A stretch of DNA of 64,000 bases from Lachnospiraceae bacterium (GTDB lineage: Bacteria; Bacillota; Clostridia; Lachnospirales; Lachnospiraceae), in contig CP107199.1 of NCBI GenBank assembly GCA_025758065.1, positions 1,155,001 to 1,219,000 of the forward strand. Direction: 5' to 3'. The position numbers and the translations under genes are program-made. Below are positions 16,542 through 23,487 of the stretch, one piece after another. Under the pieces are notes generated by a model. The model ran no database searches. It had not been told where the DNA came from and saw only the letters and a list, made by a program, of their open reading frames with translations. Each line of letters begins with the position of its first letter. Position 1 is the first letter of the stretch.

Positions 16542-16612
16542 TAATGTACTCTCGGAATCTTTTTGTACTTGATTTTGCGAGAAAAGACTCTGAAAATTCA
16601 TTTCCTGTATTA
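16542..16612. repeat. Palindromic repeat family B, shortened copy in the MATE leader
   Basis: It contains the outer arm seen in the full copy at 44107-44305 (GTACTCTCGGAATCTTTTT, then GTACTTGATTTTGCGAGAA), followed by a diverged other side. On the mRNA strand it ends GAGTACATT, then 8 nt, then AGGAGG and the MATE start. Confidence 0.75.
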
Positions 16613-16640
16613 GTATATCGGAGAATGAGGATTTATTCAA
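16612..16640 (-). promoter_or_regulatory. SigA promoter of MATE-murL-murD
   Basis: On the minus strand TTGAAT (16640-16635), 17 bp, TATACT (16617-16612). Transcription would start near 16605, so the family B repeat would form most of the leader RNA. Confidence 0.7.
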
Positions 16641-16697
16641 TAGAATATACTTGCCGTATTTAAATGTGAAAAAACAGAGTTCACAACTGTATCATAC

Positions 16698-16721
16698 GGA
16701 ATTTTCAGTTCAGAAAATTCC
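16698..16721 (-). terminator. Inverted repeat downstream of spmB, possible terminator
   Basis: GGAATTTTC and GAAAATTCC form a perfect 9-bp stem with a 6-nt loop. The T-run (GTTTTTT) comes only about 20 nt later, so termination is uncertain. Confidence 0.4.
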
Positions 16722-16748
16722 TACCCGTGAAAAGTAACAAAACAGATC

Positions 16749-17303
16749 CTATAAAACCACCAGACGGTCAGCCAGAAATACCCCCACTGCCAGACTGACA
16801 AGCGCAGCCAAAAGTCCCCCTGCAAGCGTGTACCGGGTACGGCTGATACCAACAAAACCAAAATATACACTCATGCAATAAAGTACAGTTTCTGTACTTC
16901 CCATAAGAATGGAGGCCATAAGGCCGATCCGGGAGTCCGGGCCATAATTTTTAAACAAGTCCAATAACAGACCCACAGCGGCGGAGTTGGAAATCAGACG
17001 CACAAATGCAATAGGGATAATTTGCCCCGGAAGACCCAGGGAAGTGGCCGGTGCTTCTAAAATCTGACTTAAAAATTCTAAAAATCCAGAAGCCCGAAGT
17101 ACGCCTACCGCGGTCATCAGCCCCACCAGAGAAGGTACTACCTGAACTACAGTGCCCATCCCTTCTTTTGCGCCCCACAGAAAATCATCAAATACCTGAC
17201 GTTTTCCAAGAATGCCGAAACCAACAATATAAAAAATAATAAGTGGAACCATAAGATCTGATAAAAACAAAAGAAAACCCATAAAAAATACCCATCCCCA
17301 CAC
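16749..17303 (-). CDS. spmB: Spore maturation protein SpmB
   Basis: A membrane protein of up to 184 aa with the nucleoside-recognition (Gate) fold of SpmB. SpmA and SpmB are needed for normal spore core dehydration. Family pattern: GAKEGMGTVVQVVPSLVGLM, VGVLRASGFLEFLSQIL, IPIAFVRLISNSAAVG, YGPDSRIGLMASILMGSTETVLYC and YFGFVGISRTRYTLAGG. The first codon of the longest frame is GTG at 17303; an ATG at 17282 is an alternative with a GGATGGG-like site, so the start is uncertain. It sits downstream of cysK and 3.6 kb from spmA, whereas the two are usually adjacent. Confidence 0.85.
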   Translation of the reverse strand: MWGWVFFMGFLLFLSDLMVPLIIFYIVGFGILGKRQVFDDFLWGAKEGMGTVVQVVPSLVGLMTAVGVLRASGFLEFLSQILEAPATSLGLPGQIIPIAFVRLISNSAAVGLLLDLFKNYGPDSRIGLMASILMGSTETVLYCMSVYFGFVGISRTRYTLAGGLLAALVSLAVGVFLADRLVVL

Positions 17304-17378
17304 ATGCTTTGTTTTTACAACATACGTGGAAATGGATATTTTTATGAATATGGGGATGAGAGTATACGATACCCGGAA

Positions 17379-18314
17379 TTATGCCTCAGTAAATAATGGA
17401 GTGGAGTAGTATCTGTCACCGCTGTCTGGAAGAAGAGCTACAATGGTCTTTCCTTCGTTTTCAGGACGTTTTGCCAGCTGGATGGCTGCATATAAAGCTG
17501 CACCAGAAGAGATACCGGTTAAGATACCTTCTGTCTTTGCAAGAAGCTTGGATGCTTCAAATGGATGCTCATTGTCGATGGGCATAACCTCATCGTAGAT
17601 CTTGGTATCCAGTACCTTGGGTACGAAACCAGCACCGATTCCCTGGATCTTATGTGCACCGCCATGTCCTTCAGAGAGAACAGGAGAAGTTGCAGGCTCT
17701 ACTGCTACTACCTTTACATTTTGGTTCTGCTCTTTTAAGTATGTGCCAACACCGGTAATTGTGCCGCCTGTACCTACACCTGCTACGAAGAAGTCTACCT
17801 GACCCTCTGCATCTCTCCAGATCTCAGGACCTGTGGTCTCTTTGTGGATCTTCGGGTTTACAGGGTTTACAAACTGGCCTGGGATAAAGCTGTCCGGGAT
17901 CTCTTTTGCCAGTTCATCTGCCTTTGCGATAGCTCCGCTCATTCCCTTATCCCCAGGTGTAAGGACGATCTCAGCGCCATATGCCTTTAAAATGTTGCGG
18001 CGCTCTACGCTCATGGTCTCCGGCATGGTTAAGATCACGCGGTAGCCCTTGGATGCCGCTACAGATGCAAGTCCGATACCTGTATTTCCGGAAGTTGGTT
18101 CAATAATAACAGAACCTGGTTTTAAAACGCCTCTTGCTTCTGCATCTTCGATCATTGCCTTTCCTACACGGTCTTTTACACTTCCTGCCGGGTTAAAGTA
18201 TTCCAGCTTCAGTAAAATTCTTGCTTTTAATCCTTCTTTTTTCTCCAGATTTACCGGCTCTAAAAGTGGTGTGTTTCCTACTAATCCTGCTGCTCCCTTA
18301 ACAATTCCTGCCAT
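17379..18314 (-). CDS. cysK: Cysteine synthase (O-acetylserine sulfhydrylase)
   Basis: A PLP enzyme that makes L-cysteine from O-acetylserine and sulfide, 311 aa from the ATG at 18314, which follows AAAGGAG. The N-terminal VGNTPLLEP is followed by NPAGSVKDRVGKAMI with the PLP-binding Lys. Next come PTSGNTGIGLASVAASKGY for substrate binding, GTGGTITGVG for the phosphate cup, and GISSGAAL near the C-terminus. Length is normal. Its promoter is embedded in the terminator hairpin of the lysozyme gene. Confidence 0.96.
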   Translation of the reverse strand: MAGIVKGAAGLVGNTPLLEPVNLEKKEGLKARILLKLEYFNPAGSVKDRVGKAMIEDAEARGVLKPGSVIIEPTSGNTGIGLASVAASKGYRVILTMPETMSVERRNILKAYGAEIVLTPGDKGMSGAIAKADELAKEIPDSFIPGQFVNPVNPKIHKETTGPEIWRDAEGQVDFFVAGVGTGGTITGVGTYLKEQNQNVKVVAVEPATSPVLSEGHGGAHKIQGIGAGFVPKVLDTKIYDEVMPIDNEHPFEASKLLAKTEGILTGISSGAALYAAIQLAKRPENEGKTIVALLPDSGDRYYSTPLFTEA

Positions 18315-18377
18315 AATAAGCTCCTTTCCATGCACAGCACATATGCCTATCTGTTCACTGGGTTTTGATTTATGGGT

Positions 18378-18424
18378 ATTATAAAACCCATAAACCTACC
18401 TGTCAATAGGTTTATGGGTTTTTA
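18378..18424 (-). promoter_or_regulatory. Terminator hairpin with an embedded consensus promoter for cysK
   Basis: On the minus strand AACCCATAAACCTA (5' arm) pairs with TAGGTTTATGGGTT (3' arm), followed by TTAT, so it can act as the terminator of the lysozyme gene. A perfect TTGACA (18406-18401) begins in the loop. The 3' arm forms the 17-bp spacer, and a perfect TATAAT (18383-18378) follows. The predicted cysK start is near 18371. The stem is also a good terminator on the plus strand. Confidence 0.75.
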
Positions 18425-18426
18425 TT

Positions 18427-19386
18427 TCAATACATCATAGCTCCATTTGCAGCGAACCGGTAAGTCCTGCCATCAATGACCATTTCCGTATTGCTGACCA
18501 TGGCTCCATTTGCATCCATATAATACCAGTTATCTCCCACCTGTACCCAGCCGGTCTGCTTCACATAATCTTTCATGTAATACCATCTGCTATCAATCTT
18601 CTTCCAGCTATTTGCAGGGATTTTAGAACTATAGTCTGTAAACGACAGTTCAATGGTCACATGATCATTAATCCCATCTACATTTCCTTCCTGGGTGCAC
18701 TGCCAGATAGTGCGGTTTGGATAACTGTTTACTGTGCCATAACGTGCATACCAGATATCATATGGGATATCTGCTGTATTTAAGTGATTGGTAAGCCAGT
18801 CATTATTTGCATACACAATAGGGCAATAACCTGCATCTACGATCACCTTGCAGAAGGCATTTACATTTTCCGTGATCTGGGCTGCACTTAAACCCTGTTC
18901 CAACAGGTAATTAGACTCCACATCATAAGCTACCGGATAGGAAACCGGAAAATCCTTAATAACCTGGAGCACATACTCTGCCTCATCTGCTGCCGTCTGT
19001 GCATCCAGCGCCTGCGTATAGAAGAACACGCCTGTTTTTATGCCATGGGCTGCTGCTTCTGTTATATTCCGTTCAAAATACGGATCCCTGTCTTTATAAT
19101 AGCCAATGCGGATCATGGCAAAACCAACGCCATCTGCAGCCACTTTTCCCCAATCAATACCATTTTCCTTATTTGCACGGTTCTGGTATTTTGTCACGGT
19201 AATACCTTTTGCCACTGCCCCCTCAACAGGCGCACCTGAAGCATCTACATAACTGCCATTTTCAAAATCCCATGCTTTTGCCTGGGCTGCCATAGGAAAA
19301 GCCAGCGAAACTGCAAGCACTGCTGCTGCCAATTTCAGAGAACCCTTATATTTCATATACCGGATTTTATTCCCATTCTGTTTCAT
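18427..19386 (-). CDS. Secreted GH25 lysozyme with cell-wall-binding repeats
   Basis: A 319-aa muramidase that cleaves the MurNAc-GlcNAc bond of peptidoglycan. The signal peptide ends about AAQA-KAWDF (residue 37). The GH25 domain (about 65-250) shows GITVTKYQNRA, WGKVAADGVGFAMIRIGYY, the catalytic-region YDVESN with Asp and Glu, CPIVYANNDWL, and TIWQCTQEGNVDGI. Two to three CW-binding (choline-binding type) repeats follow: SWKKIDSRWYYMKDY, GWVQVGDNWYYMDANGAM and YRFAANGAMMY. The ATG at 19386 follows AAAGGACGG. It could serve in growth, spore release or remodelling; nothing here distinguishes these. Confidence 0.9.
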   Translation of the reverse strand: MKQNGNKIRYMKYKGSLKLAAAVLAVSLAFPMAAQAKAWDFENGSYVDASGAPVEGAVAKGITVTKYQNRANKENGIDWGKVAADGVGFAMIRIGYYKDRDPYFERNITEAAAHGIKTGVFFYTQALDAQTAADEAEYVLQVIKDFPVSYPVAYDVESNYLLEQGLSAAQITENVNAFCKVIVDAGYCPIVYANNDWLTNHLNTADIPYDIWYARYGTVNSYPNRTIWQCTQEGNVDGINDHVTIELSFTDYSSKIPANSWKKIDSRWYYMKDYVKQTGWVQVGDNWYYMDANGAMVSNTEMVIDGRTYRFAANGAMMY

Positions 19387-19610
19387 CTATTCCCGTCCTT
19401 TCTGTTTTTCACAAATCATTCATGAGAGTTTCCGCCTGGGATAACAGGCAGCTAAGCAGGCATGTGGAGAACCTGAATATAAGGTATTATAACTCTGTTT
19501 CAGCAAATAAGTATTAATATTTGTCGAAGAAAGTCTAAAAATTGTCCTACCATTTTTCAAAAAAATCGGATATAATAAATAATATAGTTATGCACTAGGA
19601 GCGATTTTTT

Positions 19611-20951
19611 ATGTCTAAAGTTTGGGAATTTTTTGAAAATATGAATGAAGCTGTTTATGCTTCTGATATAGATACATATGAACTGATCTATTTAAACAAA
19701 ACAGCCAGAAATCTGTTCCATTTTAAGGATAAGGCTGCTTATAAAGGTAAAAAATGCTACGAAATCCTGCAGCAATGCTCCTCTCCCTGTGCAATGTGTA
19801 CCAATAAACGCTTAAAACCAGATGAATTTTACGAATGGTCCCGTTTTAATCCGATGGTGAATCGTTCTTTTCTGCTGAAAGATACTATGGTCATTGATGA
19901 CGGGCGCAGAATCCGAATTGAAATAGCGATCGATCTGGATATCCAGGAAATGACAAAGAAAACTTTCTCCCAGTTTACAGACACTGAAGCTCTGATCAAT
20001 GAAGGGCTTCGCTGTGCTCTGGCAGAAGAAACACCTGAACAGTCTATTAATACATTATTGCAGTATCTGGGACAGATGTTCCACAGCGACCGGGTATATA
20101 TTTTCGAGAAAAATAAACATGGCAACTTTGATAATACCTTTGAATGGTGCACCTGTGGCGTTTCTCCCCAGATAAATATGCTGCACAATATCCCACCGGA
20201 AGCACTGGGAACATGGCCTTCCACTTTCCAGAAAGGAGAAAGCGTGATCATCCGGAATTTGGATGATATTATGTCTTATGATCCTGTTGTGTATGAAACA
20301 CTTATGCCCCAGAATATTAAACGGCTGGTCACCAGCCCTATTTCCCGCAATCAGGATATAATCGCTTTCTATGGTATCGACAATCCACCCCTTGATCGTA
20401 TGGATCATATTGCTTTTATGCTTCAGCTATTTGGACATTTTATCGATTCCATGCTGCGACGCAGAAATCTGGTTGAAAAGCTGGAAAACTTAAGCTATTA
20501 TGACCAGCTGACCGGTGCGAAAAACCGCCATGCCCTGAATGAACAGCTGGCTTCCCTTACCAAGGGCCAAAGTCTGGGCATACTTTACGGTGATGTTATG
20601 GGATTAAAACAGATCAATGATACTTTGGGACATCAGGCTGGCGATAAAGCCCTTCTTTATGCCTGTGAAAAACTGAAATCCCATTTTCCGGAGGAATGTG
20701 TATACCGTATTGGCGGTGATGAGTTTATTGTGCTCATACCGGGCATTACAGAAAATCTGTTCCAGTCCATGATCCGTTCTATACTGGCAGATATGGCAGA
20801 AAGCTCCGTTCACCTGGCTCTTGGCTCTGTGTGGGTAGAAGATTGTACTGACAATGCTGAAAAGGCTCTGTCTGAAGCAGATGCCAGAATGTATGAAGAT
20901 AAACGGGCCTATTATGCAAAGAACAGACAGTTAGACAGAAGGAGACGTTAA
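19611..20951 (+). CDS. Diguanylate cyclase with PAS and GAF-like sensor domains
   Basis: A 446-aa cytosolic signalling protein. The N-terminal PAS-like domain (1-125) has a Cys cluster at about 49, 56, 60 and 63. A GAF-like domain follows (about 130-285: SVIIRNLDDIM and LVTSPISRNQDIIAFYG), then a C-terminal GGDEF domain (about 290-440). The active-site motif is intact (RIGGDEFIVLIPG), so it should make cyclic di-GMP from two GTP. The substrate helix YYDQLTGAKNRHAL is normal. I see no RxxD inhibitory site in the expected position. It is the only plus-strand gene between 9 and 36 kb. A TATAAT at 19571-19576 is the probable -10; the -35 is poor. Confidence 0.88.
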   Translation: MSKVWEFFENMNEAVYASDIDTYELIYLNKTARNLFHFKDKAAYKGKKCYEILQQCSSPCAMCTNKRLKPDEFYEWSRFNPMVNRSFLLKDTMVIDDGRRIRIEIAIDLDIQEMTKKTFSQFTDTEALINEGLRCALAEETPEQSINTLLQYLGQMFHSDRVYIFEKNKHGNFDNTFEWCTCGVSPQINMLHNIPPEALGTWPSTFQKGESVIIRNLDDIMSYDPVVYETLMPQNIKRLVTSPISRNQDIIAFYGIDNPPLDRMDHIAFMLQLFGHFIDSMLRRRNLVEKLENLSYYDQLTGAKNRHALNEQLASLTKGQSLGILYGDVMGLKQINDTLGHQAGDKALLYACEKLKSHFPEECVYRIGGDEFIVLIPGITENLFQSMIRSILADMAESSVHLALGSVWVEDCTDNAEKALSEADARMYEDKRAYYAKNRQLDRRRR

Positions 20952-21577
20952 AGTACGTCTCCTTTTTTATTGGAACGATCCATGATCCTGCAAAAAAATA
21001 CCGCTGCCAGAGTACTTACCATAGTTGCCACAAGACATGGACCTGTAACAGCTGCCGCAGATACACTGTGATACTGGCTTCTGTAAGCGATGATATTCAC
21101 CGGGATCAGCTGAAGGGATGATATGTTCATGACCAAAAACGTACACATTTCATTGCTGGCAGTGCCTTTGGGAACTGCCCGAACCGTGCTTTTCTCTTTT
21201 CTGCGCATCTCTTCTATTTTTTCCAGTTCTTTCATGGCCTTAAGTCCCGCAGGGGTTGCGGCCCAGCCAAGCCCTAAAATATTTGCAATGAAATTTACTG
21301 AAATCTGTCTGGCAGCTTCACAGTCCGTTGGCAGATCTGGAAACAGAAACTTTAATATGGGCCTCATTTTCCCCGAAAGCTGCTCTACCAGCCCGGCCCT
21401 GCTTCCTATCTCCAGGATCCCGTTCCAGAAAGCTACGATCCCCACCATGGTGAGGCTTAATGTTACTGCTTCCCCAGCTGCGCTTAAAGCTCCTTCTGTT
21501 ACCTGAGCCAGTCTTCCATGAAATGCTCCCCATATGATCCCCAGAAAAAGCATTCCGCTCCAGATATAATTTAACAT
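20948..21577 (-). CDS. spmA: Spore maturation protein SpmA
   Basis: A membrane protein of 209 aa from the ATG at 21577. This start matches the N-terminus of Bacillus SpmA (MLNYIWSGML); a longer frame begins with GTG at 21616. Family features are GAFHGRLAQVTEGALSAAGEAV, LVEQLSGKMRPILKFLFPDLP, FIANILGLGWAATPAGLKAM, and NEMCTFLVMNISSLQLIP near the C-terminal half. It acts with SpmB in spore core dehydration and heat resistance. The 3' end overlaps the convergent diguanylate cyclase gene by 4 bp. The partner spmB is about 3.6 kb downstream. Confidence 0.9.
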   Translation of the reverse strand: MLNYIWSGMLFLGIIWGAFHGRLAQVTEGALSAAGEAVTLSLTMVGIVAFWNGILEIGSRAGLVEQLSGKMRPILKFLFPDLPTDCEAARQISVNFIANILGLGWAATPAGLKAMKELEKIEEMRRKEKSTVRAVPKGTASNEMCTFLVMNISSLQLIPVNIIAYRSQYHSVSAAAVTGPCLVATMVSTLAAVFFCRIMDRSNKKGDVL

Positions 21578-21665
21578 ATGACTTTTTCTGCGTTCCTTAC
21601 ACACCCATTTATACACATTTTATGATCTGGTGCACGGGAAAATACACCTTCCTGTAGTGCAAAAG

Positions 21666-21847
21666 TTATCCACAATCTAAATCTTGTATTTCCCCTTTTT
21701 TTTACCACATATCTTGTGTTTGTCGGTGGATAATGTGGATAACTTTGGGGATAACTCTGTTTATAGTGTGTGTAAACCATGGGGAAACTGTGGGGAAATA
21801 TGTATTTTTATGTGGAAATAGAAAATTTTGTGGATTTTTTATCCACA
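21666..21847. other. Cluster of DnaA boxes in an intergenic gap
   Basis: The 320-bp gap between spmA and the MerR gene contains three exact TTATCCACA boxes: 21666-21674 (plus), 21734-21742 (minus) and 21839-21847 (plus). It also has near matches, including GTGGATAA at 21726-21733 and GGGGATAA, TGTGGGGAA and TGTGGAAAT nearby. No gene or tRNA lies in the gap. No dnaA, dnaN, rpmH or gidA is near, so it is not the usual oriC neighbourhood. Confidence 0.6.
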
Positions 21848-21898
21848 TTTTCACAGATTTTGGAAATCTGCTTTTGAATTTTCCTGGCTCATCCTGTT

Positions 21899-22729
21899 TT
21901 ACTGCTCTCTTTTCACCAGCATATATAGCTCCATAAAGTGAATATTTCTTTCCTCTCCCAAAAATGTTGTCATATTATTGGCATAAAAAATCTGTTCCGG
22001 CTCTACACCCTGGGATTTTCCCCAGTTATACATTTTCCAGGCAACCTCTTCATTCAGATAAATGCTTTCTGATTTCACAATGGTATAAATACAGGGAGCC
22101 GGTTCTGTCAATTTATACTGCTCCGGCTGAAATCCTTTTCCGATCCACTGCTCTACTCCTTTATAAAGAAGCAGATTGGTTTCCCTCTCCTGCAGACCGT
22201 CTTTCCCCATTGAAAATAATGTATAAAAATATGTCATGTCCAGACCTTCTATCGTCGAAGACATGGCAAACCACTGCTTCAGACCCTCAAGAAGGCTTTC
22301 GCAGACCCCTAATTTATAAGCTGTGGGGAAATTTTTAAAAGTATATTTTCCCTCATATTTCTCGGCCTGATCCATATCCCGTTCAGCAAGCTGCATACGT
22401 GCGATCGCCTGCTGGTGATACTGTATGCTGGCTTCCTCCTGTTTTATACGCATTGCTAAATGTTCTTTCATACATTCTAAGGAATTCTCTTCCTTTATAT
22501 ATCTTTCAATTTCTTCCAGACTCTGGTTCATCTTCCGCCTGTATACAATAAACATAAGCCGAAGGATATCTTCTTCCAGATAATAACGATATCCATTTTC
22601 CTTTTTTCTTGATTTTATAATCCCTTTTTTCTCATAAAAACGGAGAGTATCCCGGCTTATGCCCACGATCTCGGACATATCACCTATAAGATACTCTCGA
22701 CGTTTCATTTCTGTTCTGTTTTCCGTCAT
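21899..22729 (-). CDS. MerR family transcriptional regulator
   Basis: A 276-aa regulator. The N-terminal MerR helix-turn-helix (about 12-80) shows YLIGDMSEIVGISRDTLRFYEKKGIIKSRK, followed by YRYYLEEDILRLMFI. A dimerisation coiled coil (about 85-125) follows. The C-terminal 150 residues are a ligand-binding type domain rich in aromatic residues (EPAPCIYTIVKSESIYL), reminiscent of GyrI-like or BmrR-type effector domains. No metal-binding Cys pattern is seen, so an organic ligand is likelier. The gene has its own promoter, with a palindrome over the -35. A MerR-type 19-bp-spaced promoter in front of the neighbouring upstream gene is the obvious target. Confidence 0.85.
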   Translation of the reverse strand: MTENRTEMKRREYLIGDMSEIVGISRDTLRFYEKKGIIKSRKKENGYRYYLEEDILRLMFIVYRRKMNQSLEEIERYIKEENSLECMKEHLAMRIKQEEASIQYHQQAIARMQLAERDMDQAEKYEGKYTFKNFPTAYKLGVCESLLEGLKQWFAMSSTIEGLDMTYFYTLFSMGKDGLQERETNLLLYKGVEQWIGKGFQPEQYKLTEPAPCIYTIVKSESIYLNEEVAWKMYNWGKSQGVEPEQIFYANNMTTFLGEERNIHFMELYMLVKREQ

Positions 22730-22798
22730 ACCTTTCTTTTCTCCTGTTTTCCCATTTTCTCATAATCGATATTTCTTCCGGATGTGTCCTTAAAGAAT

Positions 22799-22836
22799 AT
22801 CTTATATAGATTTTGTGATTTGGTCAATGATGACCA
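22799..22836 (-). promoter_or_regulatory. Promoter of the MerR gene with a palindrome at the -35
   Basis: On the minus strand TTGACC (22827-22822), 17 bp, TAAGAT (22804-22799). A perfect palindrome TGGTCA-N4-TGACCA spans 22821-22836 over the -35 and could be an operator. Confidence 0.5.
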
Positions 22837-22851
22837 GGAAAATAGAAAGAG

Positions 22852-22886
22852 AACCGGTACATTATTTCGTTAATGATGTACCGGTT
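22852..22886 (-). terminator. Terminator after the cell-wall-binding protein gene
   Basis: AACCGGTACAT pairs with ATGTACCGGTT (11 bp), followed by a pyrimidine-rich CTCTTTCTATTTT stretch on the minus strand. Confidence 0.65.
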
Positions 22887-22891
22887 ACATT

Positions 22892-23344
22892 TTATCTTAC
22901 CCCGAACTTAGCTCCACGTTTAATGGTGCCGTTGCTGTTCCATTCATTGTACACGTATGGACCGCCGTCTGTGGTTCCATTTTCTGTAAACTCATGGTTT
23001 CCGCCATTATAGTTATAGTTGCCAGTTACCATCTTGCAGCTGCTGGTGTCGAAATAATAAACATTTCCATTGATCTTCATAATACCGCCCTGAAGTTCGC
23101 CGGTATCAGCTGCATAGTACCAGGTGCCATCTCTCTGGATCCATCCGGTTCTCATTAACTGGTCATCACCAAAATAGAACCAGTGATTTCTGTACTGTAC
23201 CCAGTTGTTGGTGCAGTAAGATCCGTCACCCCACTGATACTTTACTCCCTTTCCTGTACCTGTAAAACCTGCTGCAAAAGATGTCATCGCACTACCTGCA
23301 GTCAAAGCCAGTGCCAGCGCTGTAATAGCAAAACGTTTCTTCAT
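22892..23344 (-). CDS. Secreted protein with cell-wall-binding repeats
   Basis: A 150-aa secreted protein from the ATG at 23344, which has GGAGG upstream; 25 more in-frame codons lie before it, but they cover the promoter. The signal peptide MKKRFAITALALALTAGSAMTSFAAG is cleaved after AA. The mature protein is almost entirely aromatic/Gly-rich cell-wall-binding (choline-binding-like) repeats: NNWVQYRNHWFYFGDDQLM, GWIQRDGTWYYAADTGEL and MKINGNVYYFDTSS. No catalytic domain is present, so it is a surface-associated binding protein of unknown role. Its promoter is of the MerR-activated type and the next gene downstream encodes a MerR regulator. Confidence 0.8.
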   Translation of the reverse strand: MKKRFAITALALALTAGSAMTSFAAGFTGTGKGVKYQWGDGSYCTNNWVQYRNHWFYFGDDQLMRTGWIQRDGTWYYAADTGELQGGIMKINGNVYYFDTSSCKMVTGNYNYNGGNHEFTENGTTDGGPYVYNEWNSNGTIKRGAKFGVR

Positions 23345-23388
23345 ACTTATCAATGCCTCCTGCATTTTTATATCTGTTTTATGCAGAA

Positions 23389-23419
23389 AGCATACACCTT
23401 GGAGTTGCTCCAAGGTCAA
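23389..23419 (-). promoter_or_regulatory. MerR-type promoter/operator with 19-bp spacer
   Basis: On the minus strand -35 TTGACC (23419-23414) and -10 TATGCT (23394-23389) are separated by 19 bp. The spacer contains a dyad, CCTTGGAG-N3-CTCCAAGG (23397-23415). An over-long spacer with a central dyad is the hallmark of MerR-family activated promoters. Confidence 0.8.
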
Positions 23420-23487
23420 GGCATGTAAGCGTTTTGTAATGTTTTGCAGCAGTTTGTAAGATTTAATGTTCTCTGCCCGGTAGTATT

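Noticed and set aside
21666..21847. Chromosomal origin oriC
   Set aside because: DnaA boxes are present, but none of the usual neighbours (dnaA, dnaN, recF, rpmH, rnpA) is in the window, and there is no clear AT-rich unwinding element with box phasing.
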